Below, piece by piece: positions 25,948 through 35,061 of a stretch of DNA of 64,000 nucleotides. The translations under genes were made by a program, and so were the position numbers. The stretch is taken from positions 1-64,000 of the forward strand of contig JAEUHE010000149.1 in NCBI GenBank assembly GCA_016793885.1. Reading direction: 5' to 3'. Every line of letters begins with the position of its first letter. Position 1 is the stretch's first letter. Source of the DNA: Verrucomicrobiales bacterium. GTDB lineage: Bacteria > Verrucomicrobiota > Verrucomicrobiia > Limisphaerales > UBA11320. The notes beneath the pieces are model-generated. The model ran no database searches. It had not been told where the DNA came from and saw nothing but the letters and a program-made list of their open reading frames with translations.

Positions 25948-28620
25948 ATGAAACTCTCCGGCGTTTGGGCTCTAGCCTGGATTCTTGCCTCGCTGCAGGC
26001 CGGAGGAGTCACAAACTCCTGGTGGGCGATCCAGCCGCTGAAGGCTCCCAAGCCTCCCGTGATCCCAGGAAACCCAAAGACGGCGCATCCCATCGATGCC
26101 TTCATTCAGGCTCAGTGCCTTCAACGCGGACTTACTCCGTCACCCGAAGCTGACGCACGCACCCTGATCCGACGATTGAGCTTTGATCTCATCGGCCTTC
26201 CCCCCGCACCGGAAGCGGCCGAAAACTTCGTAAACAGTGGTTCCACCCAAGCCTACGAGACGCTCATCGAGAAACTCTTGAACAGCCCCCGCTACGGAGA
26301 ACGCTGGGCTCGCCATTGGATGGATACCGCCCATTTTGCCGAGACGCACGGCCACGACCAGGATCGCATCCGAGCGCACGCCTGGCCCTATCGCGATTAT
26401 CTCATCCAAGCGTTCAACACCGACACTCCTTACCCGCGCTTCGTGCAGGAGCAGGTCGCGGGGGACGTGCTGTTCCCCGAAAGGCCCGATTTGATTCCCG
26501 CCCTGGGGTTTCTAGCGGCCGGCCCTTGGGATGAGAGCTCCCTGCGCGACATTCGAGAAGACACCTTGGATCGTCAGATCGCCCGGTATTTGGATCGAGA
26601 CGACGTCGTGACCACCGTCATGCAAACCTTCACCAGCACCACGGTGCAATGCGCCCGCTGCCACGATCACAAGTTCGACCCCATCAGCCAGGAAGACTAT
26701 TATTCCTTGCAAGCCACCTTCGCGGGAGTCGACCGCGCCAGCCGTCCCTACGATCCAGATCCAGCCATCGCTCGAAGGCGCAACCAAATCAAAGGCGATC
26801 TGGCAAGGGTGGAGAAGCGAGATCGTGAACTCTTGTTTTCTTCGAAGACCGAAAACTCGCTTGCGCAGTGGGAATCGACTCGAAACCAAACCCCGGTGAA
26901 ATGGCAAATCGTCGAATCTGAGGTATTCCTGTCCGCCGCAGGTGCCACACTGCGGCGTCAGAAGGATGGATCCTTACTCGCCAGCGGGCAGCATGGTCCG
27001 ACGGATATTTACACCATCACGGCTCGCGCCCAGGTTTCGCGCGTTTCTGCGGTCCGACTGGAGGTCCTCGCCGACGACAGCCTGCCCCGCCGCGGGCCAG
27101 GACGTGAACCCAACGGAAACCTGCATCTCTCCGAATTTCAGCTGTGGGCGTTTGATGCCGCGAGCCCGACCGGAAGAATCGTGAGTCTTAAGAACCCCAG
27201 CGCTGACTATAACCAACCCGATTGGACCATCGCGCACGCCCTGGACGGCAACGACAAATCCGCCTGGGGGATCTACCCTCGAGTCGGCGAGGCTCATCAA
27301 GCCGTGTTCACCTTGATTACCCCTCTGGAAATCCGACCGGATACAAAGCTGGTCTTCGTGCTCAAGCAGCTCCATGGAGGCCACTGCATCGGCCGACTTC
27401 GCCTTTCGGTGACCGACGCCTCCTCGCTCGAAAGTCTGATCCTTCTGCCCGAAGAACTTCAAACCGCTCTGGCCGCCCCTCGTTCGGATAGAACCGAAAG
27501 CCAGAAAGTCCTCCTGGCGGCATGGCACCTAAAGGCCGCGCTTGATCGGGATCTGGCCTCCCTGCCTCCACCATCCTTCGTCTATGCGGCAGCCAGCGAT
27601 TTTCCGCCGGATGGCTCGCACAAGCCAGCGGGGGCTCCCCGTCCTGTTCAGATTCTACATCGAGGTGAGATTACCAGGCCCGGGCAGTTGGCCAACCCCG
27701 GAAGTCTAAGCTGCATCGACTCGCTATCGGGGCGATTTGCCGATCTACCCCCTCAGGACGAGGGTGCCCGGCGAGCCGCCCTGGCCCGATGGCTGACCGA
27801 CCGCAACAACCCTTTGGTCTGGAGGTCTATCGTCAACCGAGTCTGGCACTATCATTTCGGTCGAGGCCTGGTGGAAACCCTCAACGATTTCGGATCCATG
27901 GGAAGCCAACCGACCCACCCGGAGCTGCTCGATTGGCTGGCTGTTTGGTTTCGAGACGAAGCGAAAGGATCCCTGAAGCAGCTGCATCGTCTTCTGGTCA
28001 CCAGCCACACTTACAAACAAGCCTCGGCTGTGCGGACAGCATCCGGGGCCCAAGCACTCGACACCGAAAACCGCTATCTGTCCCGAATGCATCGCCGACG
28101 GCTGGATGCAGAGCAAGTGCGCGATGCGCTCCTCCAAATCTCGGGCCAGCTGGATTTGCGAATGGGCGGCCCCAGCGACCAACAGTTCGATCTTCAACCC
28201 GGCATCCATGTGACACCCCGGATCGACTACAGCAAATTCGATCTCGATCAAGCGGCAGGTCGTCGAAGGGGTGTCTATCGCTTTCTCTTCCGAACCCTAC
28301 CCGATCCCTTCATGGATGCGCTGGACTGTCCGGCCGGAGATCAGCTCACCCCCGTGAGGATGGAGGGTGTGACCGTGCAGCAAGCACTCGCGCTTTGGAA
28401 CAACGCGTTCGCCGCCCGTCAAGCCGAGCATCTCGGTTCGCGTCTAGGTCGCGAGCATCAAGGCTTGGCGGCACAAATCGCAGCCGCCTTCGAACTCGCC
28501 CTCAACCGCGGTCCCCGGTCGGAAGAGCAGGCAGAGGCCGCGGAGTATGCCAAGCGCCATGGCCTTAACAACTTCGTGAGGGTTTTGATTAACAGCAACG
28601 AGTTCATGTTCCTCGATTAA
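25948..28620 (+). CDS. DUF1549/DUF1553 protein with central discoidin-like insert
   Basis: 890 residues from the ATG at 25948, which gives a signal peptide (MKLSGVWALAWILASLQAGG); the frame extends 13 codons further up. The DUF1549 domain (about 45-270) has PIDAFIQAQCL, RRLSFDLIGLPPAPE, YGERWARHWMDTAHFAETHG and CARCHDHKFDPISQEDYY with one CxxCH. The middle (about 310-500) differs from the paralogue at 23446 by a sandwich-like insert (VRLEVLADDSLP, GNLHLSEFQLW, WTIAHALDGNDKSAWG) of the F5/8 discoidin type. The DUF1553 domain (about 610-890) has LARWLTDRNNPLVWRSIVNR, VWHYHFGRGLV and MHRRRLDAEQVRDALL. It is followed 15 bp later by its DUF1501 partner. Confidence 0.92.
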   Translation: MKLSGVWALAWILASLQAGGVTNSWWAIQPLKAPKPPVIPGNPKTAHPIDAFIQAQCLQRGLTPSPEADARTLIRRLSFDLIGLPPAPEAAENFVNSGSTQAYETLIEKLLNSPRYGERWARHWMDTAHFAETHGHDQDRIRAHAWPYRDYLIQAFNTDTPYPRFVQEQVAGDVLFPERPDLIPALGFLAAGPWDESSLRDIREDTLDRQIARYLDRDDVVTTVMQTFTSTTVQCARCHDHKFDPISQEDYYSLQATFAGVDRASRPYDPDPAIARRRNQIKGDLARVEKRDRELLFSSKTENSLAQWESTRNQTPVKWQIVESEVFLSAAGATLRRQKDGSLLASGQHGPTDIYTITARAQVSRVSAVRLEVLADDSLPRRGPGREPNGNLHLSEFQLWAFDAASPTGRIVSLKNPSADYNQPDWTIAHALDGNDKSAWGIYPRVGEAHQAVFTLITPLEIRPDTKLVFVLKQLHGGHCIGRLRLSVTDASSLESLILLPEELQTALAAPRSDRTESQKVLLAAWHLKAALDRDLASLPPPSFVYAAASDFPPDGSHKPAGAPRPVQILHRGEITRPGQLANPGSLSCIDSLSGRFADLPPQDEGARRAALARWLTDRNNPLVWRSIVNRVWHYHFGRGLVETLNDFGSMGSQPTHPELLDWLAVWFRDEAKGSLKQLHRLLVTSHTYKQASAVRTASGAQALDTENRYLSRMHRRRLDAEQVRDALLQISGQLDLRMGGPSDQQFDLQPGIHVTPRIDYSKFDLDQAAGRRRGVYRFLFRTLPDPFMDALDCPAGDQLTPVRMEGVTVQQALALWNNAFAARQAEHLGSRLGREHQGLAAQIAAAFELALNRGPRSEEQAEAAEYAKRHGLNNFVRVLINSNEFMFLD

Positions 28621-28635
28621 TCTCCCTACACCGCC

Positions 28636-30120
28636 ATGCATCCCCACTCCTCGCCAGTTCAAAGGTCCCTCGGCACTGCCGCCCGCCAGGCAACCCGACG
28701 TGCCTTCCTGGAAAGGCTCGCGGGAGGCTTTGGTGGAGTTGCACTCGCCCAGGTGCTGGCAGCGGATCAATCCCTAGCGGCTCCGACATCGGAGCGTGCG
28801 GCCTTGCTGCCAGACAACCCCCTGCCTCACCATCTGTCCAAGGCGCGCCGCGTCATTCAACTCTTCATGAACGGCGGAGCGAGTCAGATGGATCTGTTCG
28901 ATTACAAACCTGCCCTCTTCCAACGAGCGGGGGAGTCTTTCAACCCCGGCGCTGGGGTCAGGGTCGAAGCTCCCACCAGTGAGCCGGGCAAGATACTCAA
29001 GCCGCCTTTCGAATTCCGTCGACACGGTCAGAGCGGGAGATGGGTTAGCAGCCTCCTGCCTCACCTGAGCACATGCGTCGATGACATCGCGTTTCTGATG
29101 TCCATGGTCTCCAAGACCAATGTCCATGGCCCGGGAAGCTATCTGCTTAACACCGGGTTTCTCTTGCCTGGGTTCCCTTGCTTCGGTTCCTGGGTCAGCT
29201 ACGCGCTCGGGCGGATCGCCGACAACCTGCCGACGTTCGTGGTCCTACCCGATTCGCGCGGCCTGCCCTACAATCAAAAGGGCAATTTCTCGAGCGGCTT
29301 TCTGCCCGTTCAACACCAGGGGACAATCATCCAAGCACAGGCAGCCGCCCCCATGACCGACTTAAGCCCGCCAAGCAGCGCAACCTACATCACTCCCGAG
29401 GCCAGCCGGGATGGCCTGGCGCTCCTCAACCGATGGAATCGATCGCATTGGGAGGACCATGGTCGGGATGGCCGTCTGGACGCGCGAATTAGGGCCTACG
29501 AGTTGGCTGCCAAAATGCAACTGAGCGCACCCGAGGCCTTCGATGTCACTCGGGAAAGTGAAGTCACCCGCAAGCTCTATGGCCTGGATGAGAAGGTCAC
29601 CGAGGATTTTGGCAAGCGCTGCCTCATCGCCAGGCGTTTGATCGAGCGAGGCGTGCGATTCGTGCAGGTCTGGAGTGGCGCTGGTGGGCCCACCGGCAAC
29701 TGGGACAACCATTCCAGCATCGTCAAGGAGTTGCCGCCGATGTGCGCGGCCACCGACCGCCCAGCCGCCGCGCTACTCCGGGATCTGGAGTCCCGAGGAC
29801 TTCTGGAAGATACGCTCGTATTGTGGAACACCGAGTTTGGCCGAATGCCGTTTAGCCAAAGTGGCGATGGGCGTGATCACAACGGTGGAACCTTCGTAGG
29901 CTGGATGGCCGGAGCCGGGGTCCGAGGAGGAACATCTGTCGGCGAGAGCGACGAGTGGTCCTGGAAGGCCGCGAACGCCGCCGTCACGAACTACGATTTT
30001 CATGCGACGGCTCTGCATCTCCTCGGAATCGATCACGAAAAATTGACCTTCCGAGCGAACGGAGCGAACCGCCGGTTAACGGATGTGCATGGCCAGGTCA
30101 TTCGCGAAGTGTTGGCGTGA
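28636..30120 (+). CDS. DUF1501 family protein, Tat-exported (second copy)
   Basis: 494 residues. The N-terminus has a twin-arginine motif (TRRAFLERLAGG) in a longer leader. Family segments are IQLFMNGGASQMDLFDYKPA, FPCFGSWVSYALGR, GVRFVQVWSGAGGPTGNWDN, LWNTEFGRMPFSQ followed by GDGRDHN, and a C-terminus DFHATALHLLGIDHEKLTFR. The wording differs clearly from the DUF1501 copy at 22056, so the two are diverged paralogues of different subtypes, not a recent duplication. The gene starts 15 bp after the DUF1549/1553 gene and is the last of that operon. Confidence 0.92.
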   Translation: MHPHSSPVQRSLGTAARQATRRAFLERLAGGFGGVALAQVLAADQSLAAPTSERAALLPDNPLPHHLSKARRVIQLFMNGGASQMDLFDYKPALFQRAGESFNPGAGVRVEAPTSEPGKILKPPFEFRRHGQSGRWVSSLLPHLSTCVDDIAFLMSMVSKTNVHGPGSYLLNTGFLLPGFPCFGSWVSYALGRIADNLPTFVVLPDSRGLPYNQKGNFSSGFLPVQHQGTIIQAQAAAPMTDLSPPSSATYITPEASRDGLALLNRWNRSHWEDHGRDGRLDARIRAYELAAKMQLSAPEAFDVTRESEVTRKLYGLDEKVTEDFGKRCLIARRLIERGVRFVQVWSGAGGPTGNWDNHSSIVKELPPMCAATDRPAAALLRDLESRGLLEDTLVLWNTEFGRMPFSQSGDGRDHNGGTFVGWMAGAGVRGGTSVGESDEWSWKAANAAVTNYDFHATALHLLGIDHEKLTFRANGANRRLTDVHGQVIREVLA

Positions 30121-30355
30121 GACTGGATGTCAGTCCGAAGGGCTGTCCATGAACCAGGCCTCGTTACCTCGGCTTCTTCACTATCAACGGCTGTAGGGGA
30201 CGAGATCACTTCCTGGATCCGCTGCCTAGAACCCACAGGGTTCAAAGAAATTAGCCGGGCGATCGCAGATCCCCGGTCACCCGTTCCCATTTCACCGCAC
30301 CCCGCAGGGCGTGCCACGTCCCTTTCCCCGGTCAAAGGGACGGCCATAGGCTTGG

Positions 30356-30375
30356 TGGCTTAGTGTGAGACCATC
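30356..30375. repeat. 20-base block shared with 4351-4370
   Basis: TGGCTTAGTGTGAGACCATC is identical at both places, and both lie in gene-free DNA downstream of a minus-strand gene (ugd here, the glycosyltransferase there). Confidence 0.7.
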
Positions 30376-30408
30376 CGGCTCGCTGTGCTCGGAGCCGGGG
30401 AATCGTCC

Positions 30409-30435
30409 ACCACCCCGACTCGGCGTCGGGGTGGT
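30409..30435 (-). terminator. Perfect hairpin downstream of ugd
   Basis: ACCACCCCGAC pairs with GTCGGGGTGGT around TCGGC. It starts 5 bases beyond the ugd stop codon. There is no T-run on either strand, so it is a hairpin of terminator size rather than a canonical intrinsic terminator. Confidence 0.55.
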
Positions 30436-30440
30436 TGCTG

Positions 30441-31730
30441 CTAGCGGCCGATCGATTTGTAAATAAAGCCGAGCCTCTCCATCTCAATGGGATCGAAGAG
30501 ATTTCGGCCATCAAACAGGATCGGATGCGTCAGCTCGCGACGCGCCCTGTCGAGGTCGAGTTTCTTAAACTCCGGCCATTCCGTAGCGACGACCAACGCA
30601 TCACATCCAACCGCCACCTCGTTCATGTCCTTGACGTAAGTCACGTCCTTAAGAACACTTTTAGCCTTCTCCATCGCCTGCGGGTCGTAAACACGAAGAG
30701 CGGCGCCTTCCGCCTGTAGCCGGTGACAGAGTTCGATCGCGGGCGACTGTCGAACGTCGTCGGTGTTTTGCTTGAAGGCAAGCCCCAGGACACCGAGTGT
30801 TTTGTCCTTGGCCACCCACAACGTTTCGATGATTTTCTTAACGAACCGATCCATCTGTGCGCTATTGATGGTCTGGACCTCCTTGAGCAATCGAAAATCA
30901 TAGCCGAGCTGCTCAGAGATCTTCACAAAGGCGCTGATGTCCTTGGGGAAGCAGCTACCGCCATATCCGAGACCCGCGTCGAGGAAGCGGCGCCCGATCC
31001 GGGCATCCATTCCCATACCGTTGGCCACCTCGAGAACGTTGGCACCGGAAGCCTCACAAATCACCGACACCGCGTTGATATAGGAAATCTTCAGGGCCAA
31101 AAACGAATTGGCCGCGTGCTTGATAAGCTCGGCAGAGTTGATGTCCGTGATGATGAGCGGCGCCTTGATCGGCTCATAGATTTCGCGCATCGCCGGAACC
31201 GCCCGCTGGGATTTTACACCGATCACAATCCGATCCGGCTTGAGGAAATCCTCGATAGCAAAGCCTTCTCGAAGGAACTCCGGATTACTGACGACATCAA
31301 ACTCCACCTTGGCTTTGCAGTAACGCTTGATGGTCTCGGAAACCTTGTCGCCCGTCTTGACCGGAACCGTGCTCTTATCGACCACGATTTTGTAGGAGGT
31401 CATGCAACTGGCGATCTCGCGCGCCACCCCTTCGATGAAACTCAGATCGACCGATCCATCCGCGTGCGGGGGGGTAGGAACCGCGATGAAGATGACGTCC
31501 CCGCCTTCCACTCCTTCCTGGGTTGACGCAGTAAAGCGCAGGCGGCCGGCGGTTACGTTCTTGCGCACCAACTCATCCAGTCCTGGTTCATAGATGGGCA
31601 TTCCGCCCGCCTGAAGCACTTTGACCTTCGCCACATCCTTGTCGACGCAAACAACCTCATGACCAATTTCCGCGAAACAGGTACCGGTCACCAACCCGAC
31701 ATAACCTGTCCCAATAATACAGACCTTCAT
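30441..31730 (-). CDS. ugd: UDP-glucose 6-dehydrogenase
   Basis: 429 residues, the usual length. It oxidises UDP-glucose to UDP-glucuronate with two NAD+ in the cytoplasm, supplying surface polysaccharide synthesis. The N-terminal Rossmann motif is IIGTGYVGLVTG (residues 5-16). The middle has EFLREGFAIEDFLKPDRIVI and NSFLALKISYINAV. The catalytic cysteine lies in GYGGSCFPKD near residue 260, and the C-terminal NAD/UDP domain has LGLAFKQNTDDVRQSPAIEL. All signature positions are intact. The leader shows no Shine-Dalgarno sequence. It lies 96 bp downstream of the TPR gene, with a hairpin between them, and no other sugar nucleotide genes are adjacent. Confidence 0.96.
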   Translation of the reverse strand: MKVCIIGTGYVGLVTGTCFAEIGHEVVCVDKDVAKVKVLQAGGMPIYEPGLDELVRKNVTAGRLRFTASTQEGVEGGDVIFIAVPTPPHADGSVDLSFIEGVAREIASCMTSYKIVVDKSTVPVKTGDKVSETIKRYCKAKVEFDVVSNPEFLREGFAIEDFLKPDRIVIGVKSQRAVPAMREIYEPIKAPLIITDINSAELIKHAANSFLALKISYINAVSVICEASGANVLEVANGMGMDARIGRRFLDAGLGYGGSCFPKDISAFVKISEQLGYDFRLLKEVQTINSAQMDRFVKKIIETLWVAKDKTLGVLGLAFKQNTDDVRQSPAIELCHRLQAEGAALRVYDPQAMEKAKSVLKDVTYVKDMNEVAVGCDALVVATEWPEFKKLDLDRARRELTHPILFDGRNLFDPIEMERLGFIYKSIGR

Positions 31731-31756
31731 ATGTGTAGCGAATCAGACCATGGAAA

Positions 31757-31781
31757 CGGCGAGAATGTTCGATTCTCGCCG
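31757..31781 (-). terminator. Hairpin between the TPR gene and ugd
   Basis: CGGCGAGAAT pairs perfectly with ATTCTCGCCG around a five-base loop. On the minus strand it is followed by only three Ts, so it is a weak intrinsic terminator after the TPR gene ending at 31827. Confidence 0.5.
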
Positions 31782-31826
31782 AATCATCTCACCCGAGTCC
31801 GGTTTTGCGTTAGCTCAAGGAGAGCC

Positions 31827-32645
31827 TCACGGCTTCGCGGCCGGAGTTGCCGGCGCGCCCGAGCTGGCAGCAGCGTTAGTTGCTCCCGCAACGATGTTCG
31901 TCAGCGACTTCTTGACCGCATCAACCGCCTTGGCGGCATTGGTACCCAGAATAGTGGTCGGAGTCGTCAAGGATGGGGTATTGGAACGCAGGTAAGGGAA
32001 CTTCTGCGCCAACTCCTCTCGCTTCATGAACGCTTCCTGCCCGGCCGTCCCGCCGCGGCTGCCTTGGGTGATCTCCTCAAAAAGCTTGTAAGCCAGCTCG
32101 GGCTTATTCTGAGCCACGTAGAGCTTGGCCATGGACAGTTTGGCATCCTCAGCCACTCCTTCGGTGGAGTAGCGCTTGGCGACTTCATCGTACTTCGCGA
32201 GAGCCTCCGTCGTCTTACCCTGAGCATCCAAGCAGGCAGCCACCCCGAAGGCGGCTTGAGAAGCGAACGGGCTGCCAGAGCTGTTGCTTAGGAACTTTTC
32301 AAATTGAGCCTGAGCCTCCGCATATTTGCCATCGCCGAACAGCGCGCTCGCTGCTCGTAGCACGGCCTGCCGGCCAGCCACGGTGCCCGGATGATCGGCG
32401 GCCACTTTGAGGTAGCCTGCCGCCAATTCACCGGCCGGCGGATTCTCGCGAGGCCGAACCGGCTGAACATTGGTCAGAGCTTCCGCCGCTTTGGTTTCGC
32501 TGCCTTCTTGGTAGCTCACGTAGCCGTAAATCATCAAACCACCGGCAGCGACCATGCCGACACCCGTGATGATTAAGTTACGATTGGCATGAACCCAGGC
32601 CTCGAAACGAAGCATGCCATCCGACTGACTGACTTCCGGTTGCAT
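31827..32645 (-). CDS. Membrane-anchored TPR protein (YfgM-like)
   Basis: 272 residues. A cytoplasmic leader of about 24 residues precedes a single membrane segment (NLIITGVGMVAAGGLMIYGY), the layout of YfgM-type proteins, which are ancillary to envelope protein handling. Residues 75-225 form TPR-like helical pairs: LAAGYLKVAADHPGT, ALFGDGKYAEAQAQFEKFLS, AACLDAQGKTTEALAKYDEV and KLYVAQNKPELAYKLFEEI. The C-terminal 45 residues are Ala/Pro/Thr-rich and low complexity. The YfgM assignment is by architecture; direct function is not known. The gene is upstream of ugd. Confidence 0.8.
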   Translation of the reverse strand: MQPEVSQSDGMLRFEAWVHANRNLIITGVGMVAAGGLMIYGYVSYQEGSETKAAEALTNVQPVRPRENPPAGELAAGYLKVAADHPGTVAGRQAVLRAASALFGDGKYAEAQAQFEKFLSNSSGSPFASQAAFGVAACLDAQGKTTEALAKYDEVAKRYSTEGVAEDAKLSMAKLYVAQNKPELAYKLFEEITQGSRGGTAGQEAFMKREELAQKFPYLRSNTPSLTTPTTILGTNAAKAVDAVKKSLTNIVAGATNAAASSGAPATPAAKP

Positions 32646-32840
32646 AAGGGGCCAAAATGTCCGTTTCTACACCCCAAAACGCAAGCTCGAAAATGAATCA
32701 ATCCCATGAAGAATCAATTCCCTTCTCTCAGACGCCCTACCCTCGATAACGTTAATCGCCAATCATGGTCCCTTCGGGGCCTCATTCTGGCCCCGATTGG
32801 CCAACGTCCTCGATTTCGTCCAAAACCTGGGCACCCCAAC

Positions 32841-32871
32841 AAAAAGCCCGATGGAGCAAGCTCCATCGGGC
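32841..32871 (-). terminator. Intrinsic terminator of the LamG gene at 32929
   Basis: GCCCGATGGAGC pairs with GCTCCATCGGGC around an AA loop; on the minus strand the stem is followed by five Ts (AAAAA at 32841-32845 on the plus strand). It lies 58 bases beyond the stop codon. Confidence 0.92.
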
Positions 32872-32928
32872 GTCAAGTCCGGACACCGAAATGCCTCTAC
32901 AGCATAACGGAGCGGATTGATTGAGGAA

Positions 32929-35061
32929 TTACTGAGCCACGCGGAAGAACGCCTTGTCGCCGGAAGGCGTCACCGTGTAGGGACTGGCAGCCCCCACCAC
33001 ATCGGTCCACTCGCCGGTGATGGATGATTTCGATTGGAGCTTGCCCCCAGCGAACGTGAGGGTAAGTCCACCGACGGTGCTAAAGCTGAGGCTAGGAGAA
33101 ACCGAGGCCGGCTTGCTGTAGAACCCGACATTATCAATGCCGAAGTACCAGCTACCAGTGCCAGCGTGAGCGAAGCGCAGACGCACCTTGGGTTGGTTGT
33201 CAGCCAAGGGCAGTCGATAGATTTCGACCCGCTTACTCTCCACGGAATCATCGTCCACGCGCCCGCTGATGTAGGGAGCCAAGGAGCCCCAGCGATCTTC
33301 GGTGACGCCGATAAAGCTGCCGTAGTTACCCTCACCGGTCACTCCGGTTTCGGGGTCGGAGAACTTCGCCGTATCCCCCCGAGGGCTGGACAACGTGTTG
33401 GCGGCATCCGTGAGACCGTCCTCTCCAAGGATGATATCCTTAGCGTCGATCATATACAGAACAGGCTCCCAGGTGGCACCTTCGTCGATGGAGTACTCAA
33501 CGCCGCCCAACGAATCCTGGTTCTGTTCATAAATGCTATTCCAGGAGAGATACACATCGGTTTTGCCGGTCAGGTCATAGTCCGGGCTGTACAGGAGCTG
33601 GAACTGATTGCCTGAGCGATTGTCGGATTCACCGTAGCAGAGTTTCCCCTCGATCAAGGTGGTGAGGACTTTGCCGTTCACGACCTGATAAGGACGAACG
33701 CTCAGCCGCCGGGTGTCGAACACTTGAGCAAATCGCTCCTTGGTGATGACGGTAAAGTCGAGGTAGCTATCGGAGTTAGGACTGTTGAGGTCCAAAGTAC
33801 CATTAGACCCGGACGTGTAGTTCTTTCGGGTCCAGCCGGCAGGAATATCTCCTTCCTCGGCACTCTCAAAGGTCTCGAGGTGGATGGCAGTGGGCAGCGT
33901 GATGTCGGTGTAGTCAGCGACCGTAAACGCGGTGCTTTGCACCTTCTTCACCACCGGGGAACCATTATCGCTGAACTCCAGACGGTAGGTGTGAGCCGAG
34001 TTGGCGGCCAGCAGCCCAGCAGGGCTGTAAGTGATCACATTTTTTCCAGCGGCTGGAACGGTGAGCACATGGGGAACCACATTGCCATCGAAGAACAGCT
34101 TAACCGATGCGGGATCCAGCGCGGTTCCAGCATTCTCGACGGTAGCACTGAAGGAGCCGTCCGGGCTAGCAGCAGTGGCACCATCCGTCGGGATCATCGA
34201 GACAATCGCCGGGGTCTTGGGATCAGGCACCGCGCTGATATTGATGCCCTCGAGAGCGGCTGAATAGATACGCCCAACCTCACTCGCAGCGAGTTCACGA
34301 TGCCAAAGTCCGAAATCGTCCATCTGTCCATCAGCGATTCCAACTGAGCCGCCATCGGTGTAGGATCCGGTTCCATCCTGGCCGAGATTGATTCCCAAGC
34401 CGCTCCGAAGCGAATTCTGGACCCAGTTGCCATCGACGTCACGCGTCACAACGGGGCGTGAATCGACTTGAACACCATCGAGGTAGGTGGTGGCGTTCCC
34501 GTCGCGCTTTACGGTCACCACAATGTGGTGCCAGGATCCACCATCAATGGTGTGAGCGCCGCCATCATAGTCCAATCGGGGATTACCACTTTCACGGTAG
34601 TTCCACTGAAATCCCCCGTTGCCTGCGGTCGCCAGCACGTAACCCACATTGCCGCCGCTGTTCCAGTTCTTGTTACCGAAAAAGGAAGGATCTCCGCTCC
34701 AGGAGTTAAACTTAACCCAGAAGGCGGCGGAAAAATCCTTGTCCACCCCAAAATCCAAGGTGCCGGATGGCTCGTCCTCGCTTGCGCCGAGCTGCAGGAA
34801 GTTGAACTGTTCCTCTCCTTCTGGCACGAGATCCGCAGTCTTGTAAGACCAAAATTTGAGCGCACCACTGCCGATGCGGCCTTCACCTTCGGTGTTCGCT
34901 TGTCCCACCAGCCGCGGGGCAAAATCACCAACGAGGTGTCCGGTAGTGTCGTCGATGTTGCCATCGAAGTTCAGGTGGACAACTAGACCTTCCTGAAGAG
35001 TGCCAGCGAACGCTCCGCCGGCCAGGGACAGGCCCATCATGGTGGTGAGGACCCGTTTCAT
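32929..35061 (-). CDS. Secreted LamG-domain protein
   Basis: 710 residues from the ATG at 35061, which gives a signal peptide (MKRVLTTMMGLSLAGGAFAG); in-frame ATGs up to 35106 only add a polar leader. A LamG domain spans about residues 22-260: LVVHLNFDGNIDDTTG, AFWVKFNSWSGDPSF, SWHHIVVTVKRDGNATTYLD and DDFGLWHRELAASEVGRIYS. An Ig-like segment follows (about 275-370; IVSMIPTDGATAASPDG), then a jelly-roll type domain (about 385-640) containing VYLSWNSIYEQNQDSLGGVE and HAGTGSWYFGIDNVGFYS. The last 50 residues end in GDKAFFRVAQ, the same kind of terminal segment as the triple-LamG protein. Possibly a surface glycan-binding protein; no enzyme signature is seen. Confidence 0.85.
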   Translation of the reverse strand: MKRVLTTMMGLSLAGGAFAGTLQEGLVVHLNFDGNIDDTTGHLVGDFAPRLVGQANTEGEGRIGSGALKFWSYKTADLVPEGEEQFNFLQLGASEDEPSGTLDFGVDKDFSAAFWVKFNSWSGDPSFFGNKNWNSGGNVGYVLATAGNGGFQWNYRESGNPRLDYDGGAHTIDGGSWHHIVVTVKRDGNATTYLDGVQVDSRPVVTRDVDGNWVQNSLRSGLGINLGQDGTGSYTDGGSVGIADGQMDDFGLWHRELAASEVGRIYSAALEGINISAVPDPKTPAIVSMIPTDGATAASPDGSFSATVENAGTALDPASVKLFFDGNVVPHVLTVPAAGKNVITYSPAGLLAANSAHTYRLEFSDNGSPVVKKVQSTAFTVADYTDITLPTAIHLETFESAEEGDIPAGWTRKNYTSGSNGTLDLNSPNSDSYLDFTVITKERFAQVFDTRRLSVRPYQVVNGKVLTTLIEGKLCYGESDNRSGNQFQLLYSPDYDLTGKTDVYLSWNSIYEQNQDSLGGVEYSIDEGATWEPVLYMIDAKDIILGEDGLTDAANTLSSPRGDTAKFSDPETGVTGEGNYGSFIGVTEDRWGSLAPYISGRVDDDSVESKRVEIYRLPLADNQPKVRLRFAHAGTGSWYFGIDNVGFYSKPASVSPSLSFSTVGGLTLTFAGGKLQSKSSITGEWTDVVGAASPYTVTPSGDKAFFRVAQ

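Larger units (their letters stand above)
30121..30440. other. 320-bp gene-free region between convergent genes
   Basis: Between the DUF1501 stop codon and the ugd stop codon. It holds a 20-base block shared with 4351-4370 and a perfect hairpin next to ugd. A short frame starting at 30127 is not convincing. Confidence 0.5.

Noticed and set aside
30723-31526. A 267-codon plus-strand frame opposite ugd
   Set aside because: ugd motifs are complete on the other strand; this frame shows no family features.
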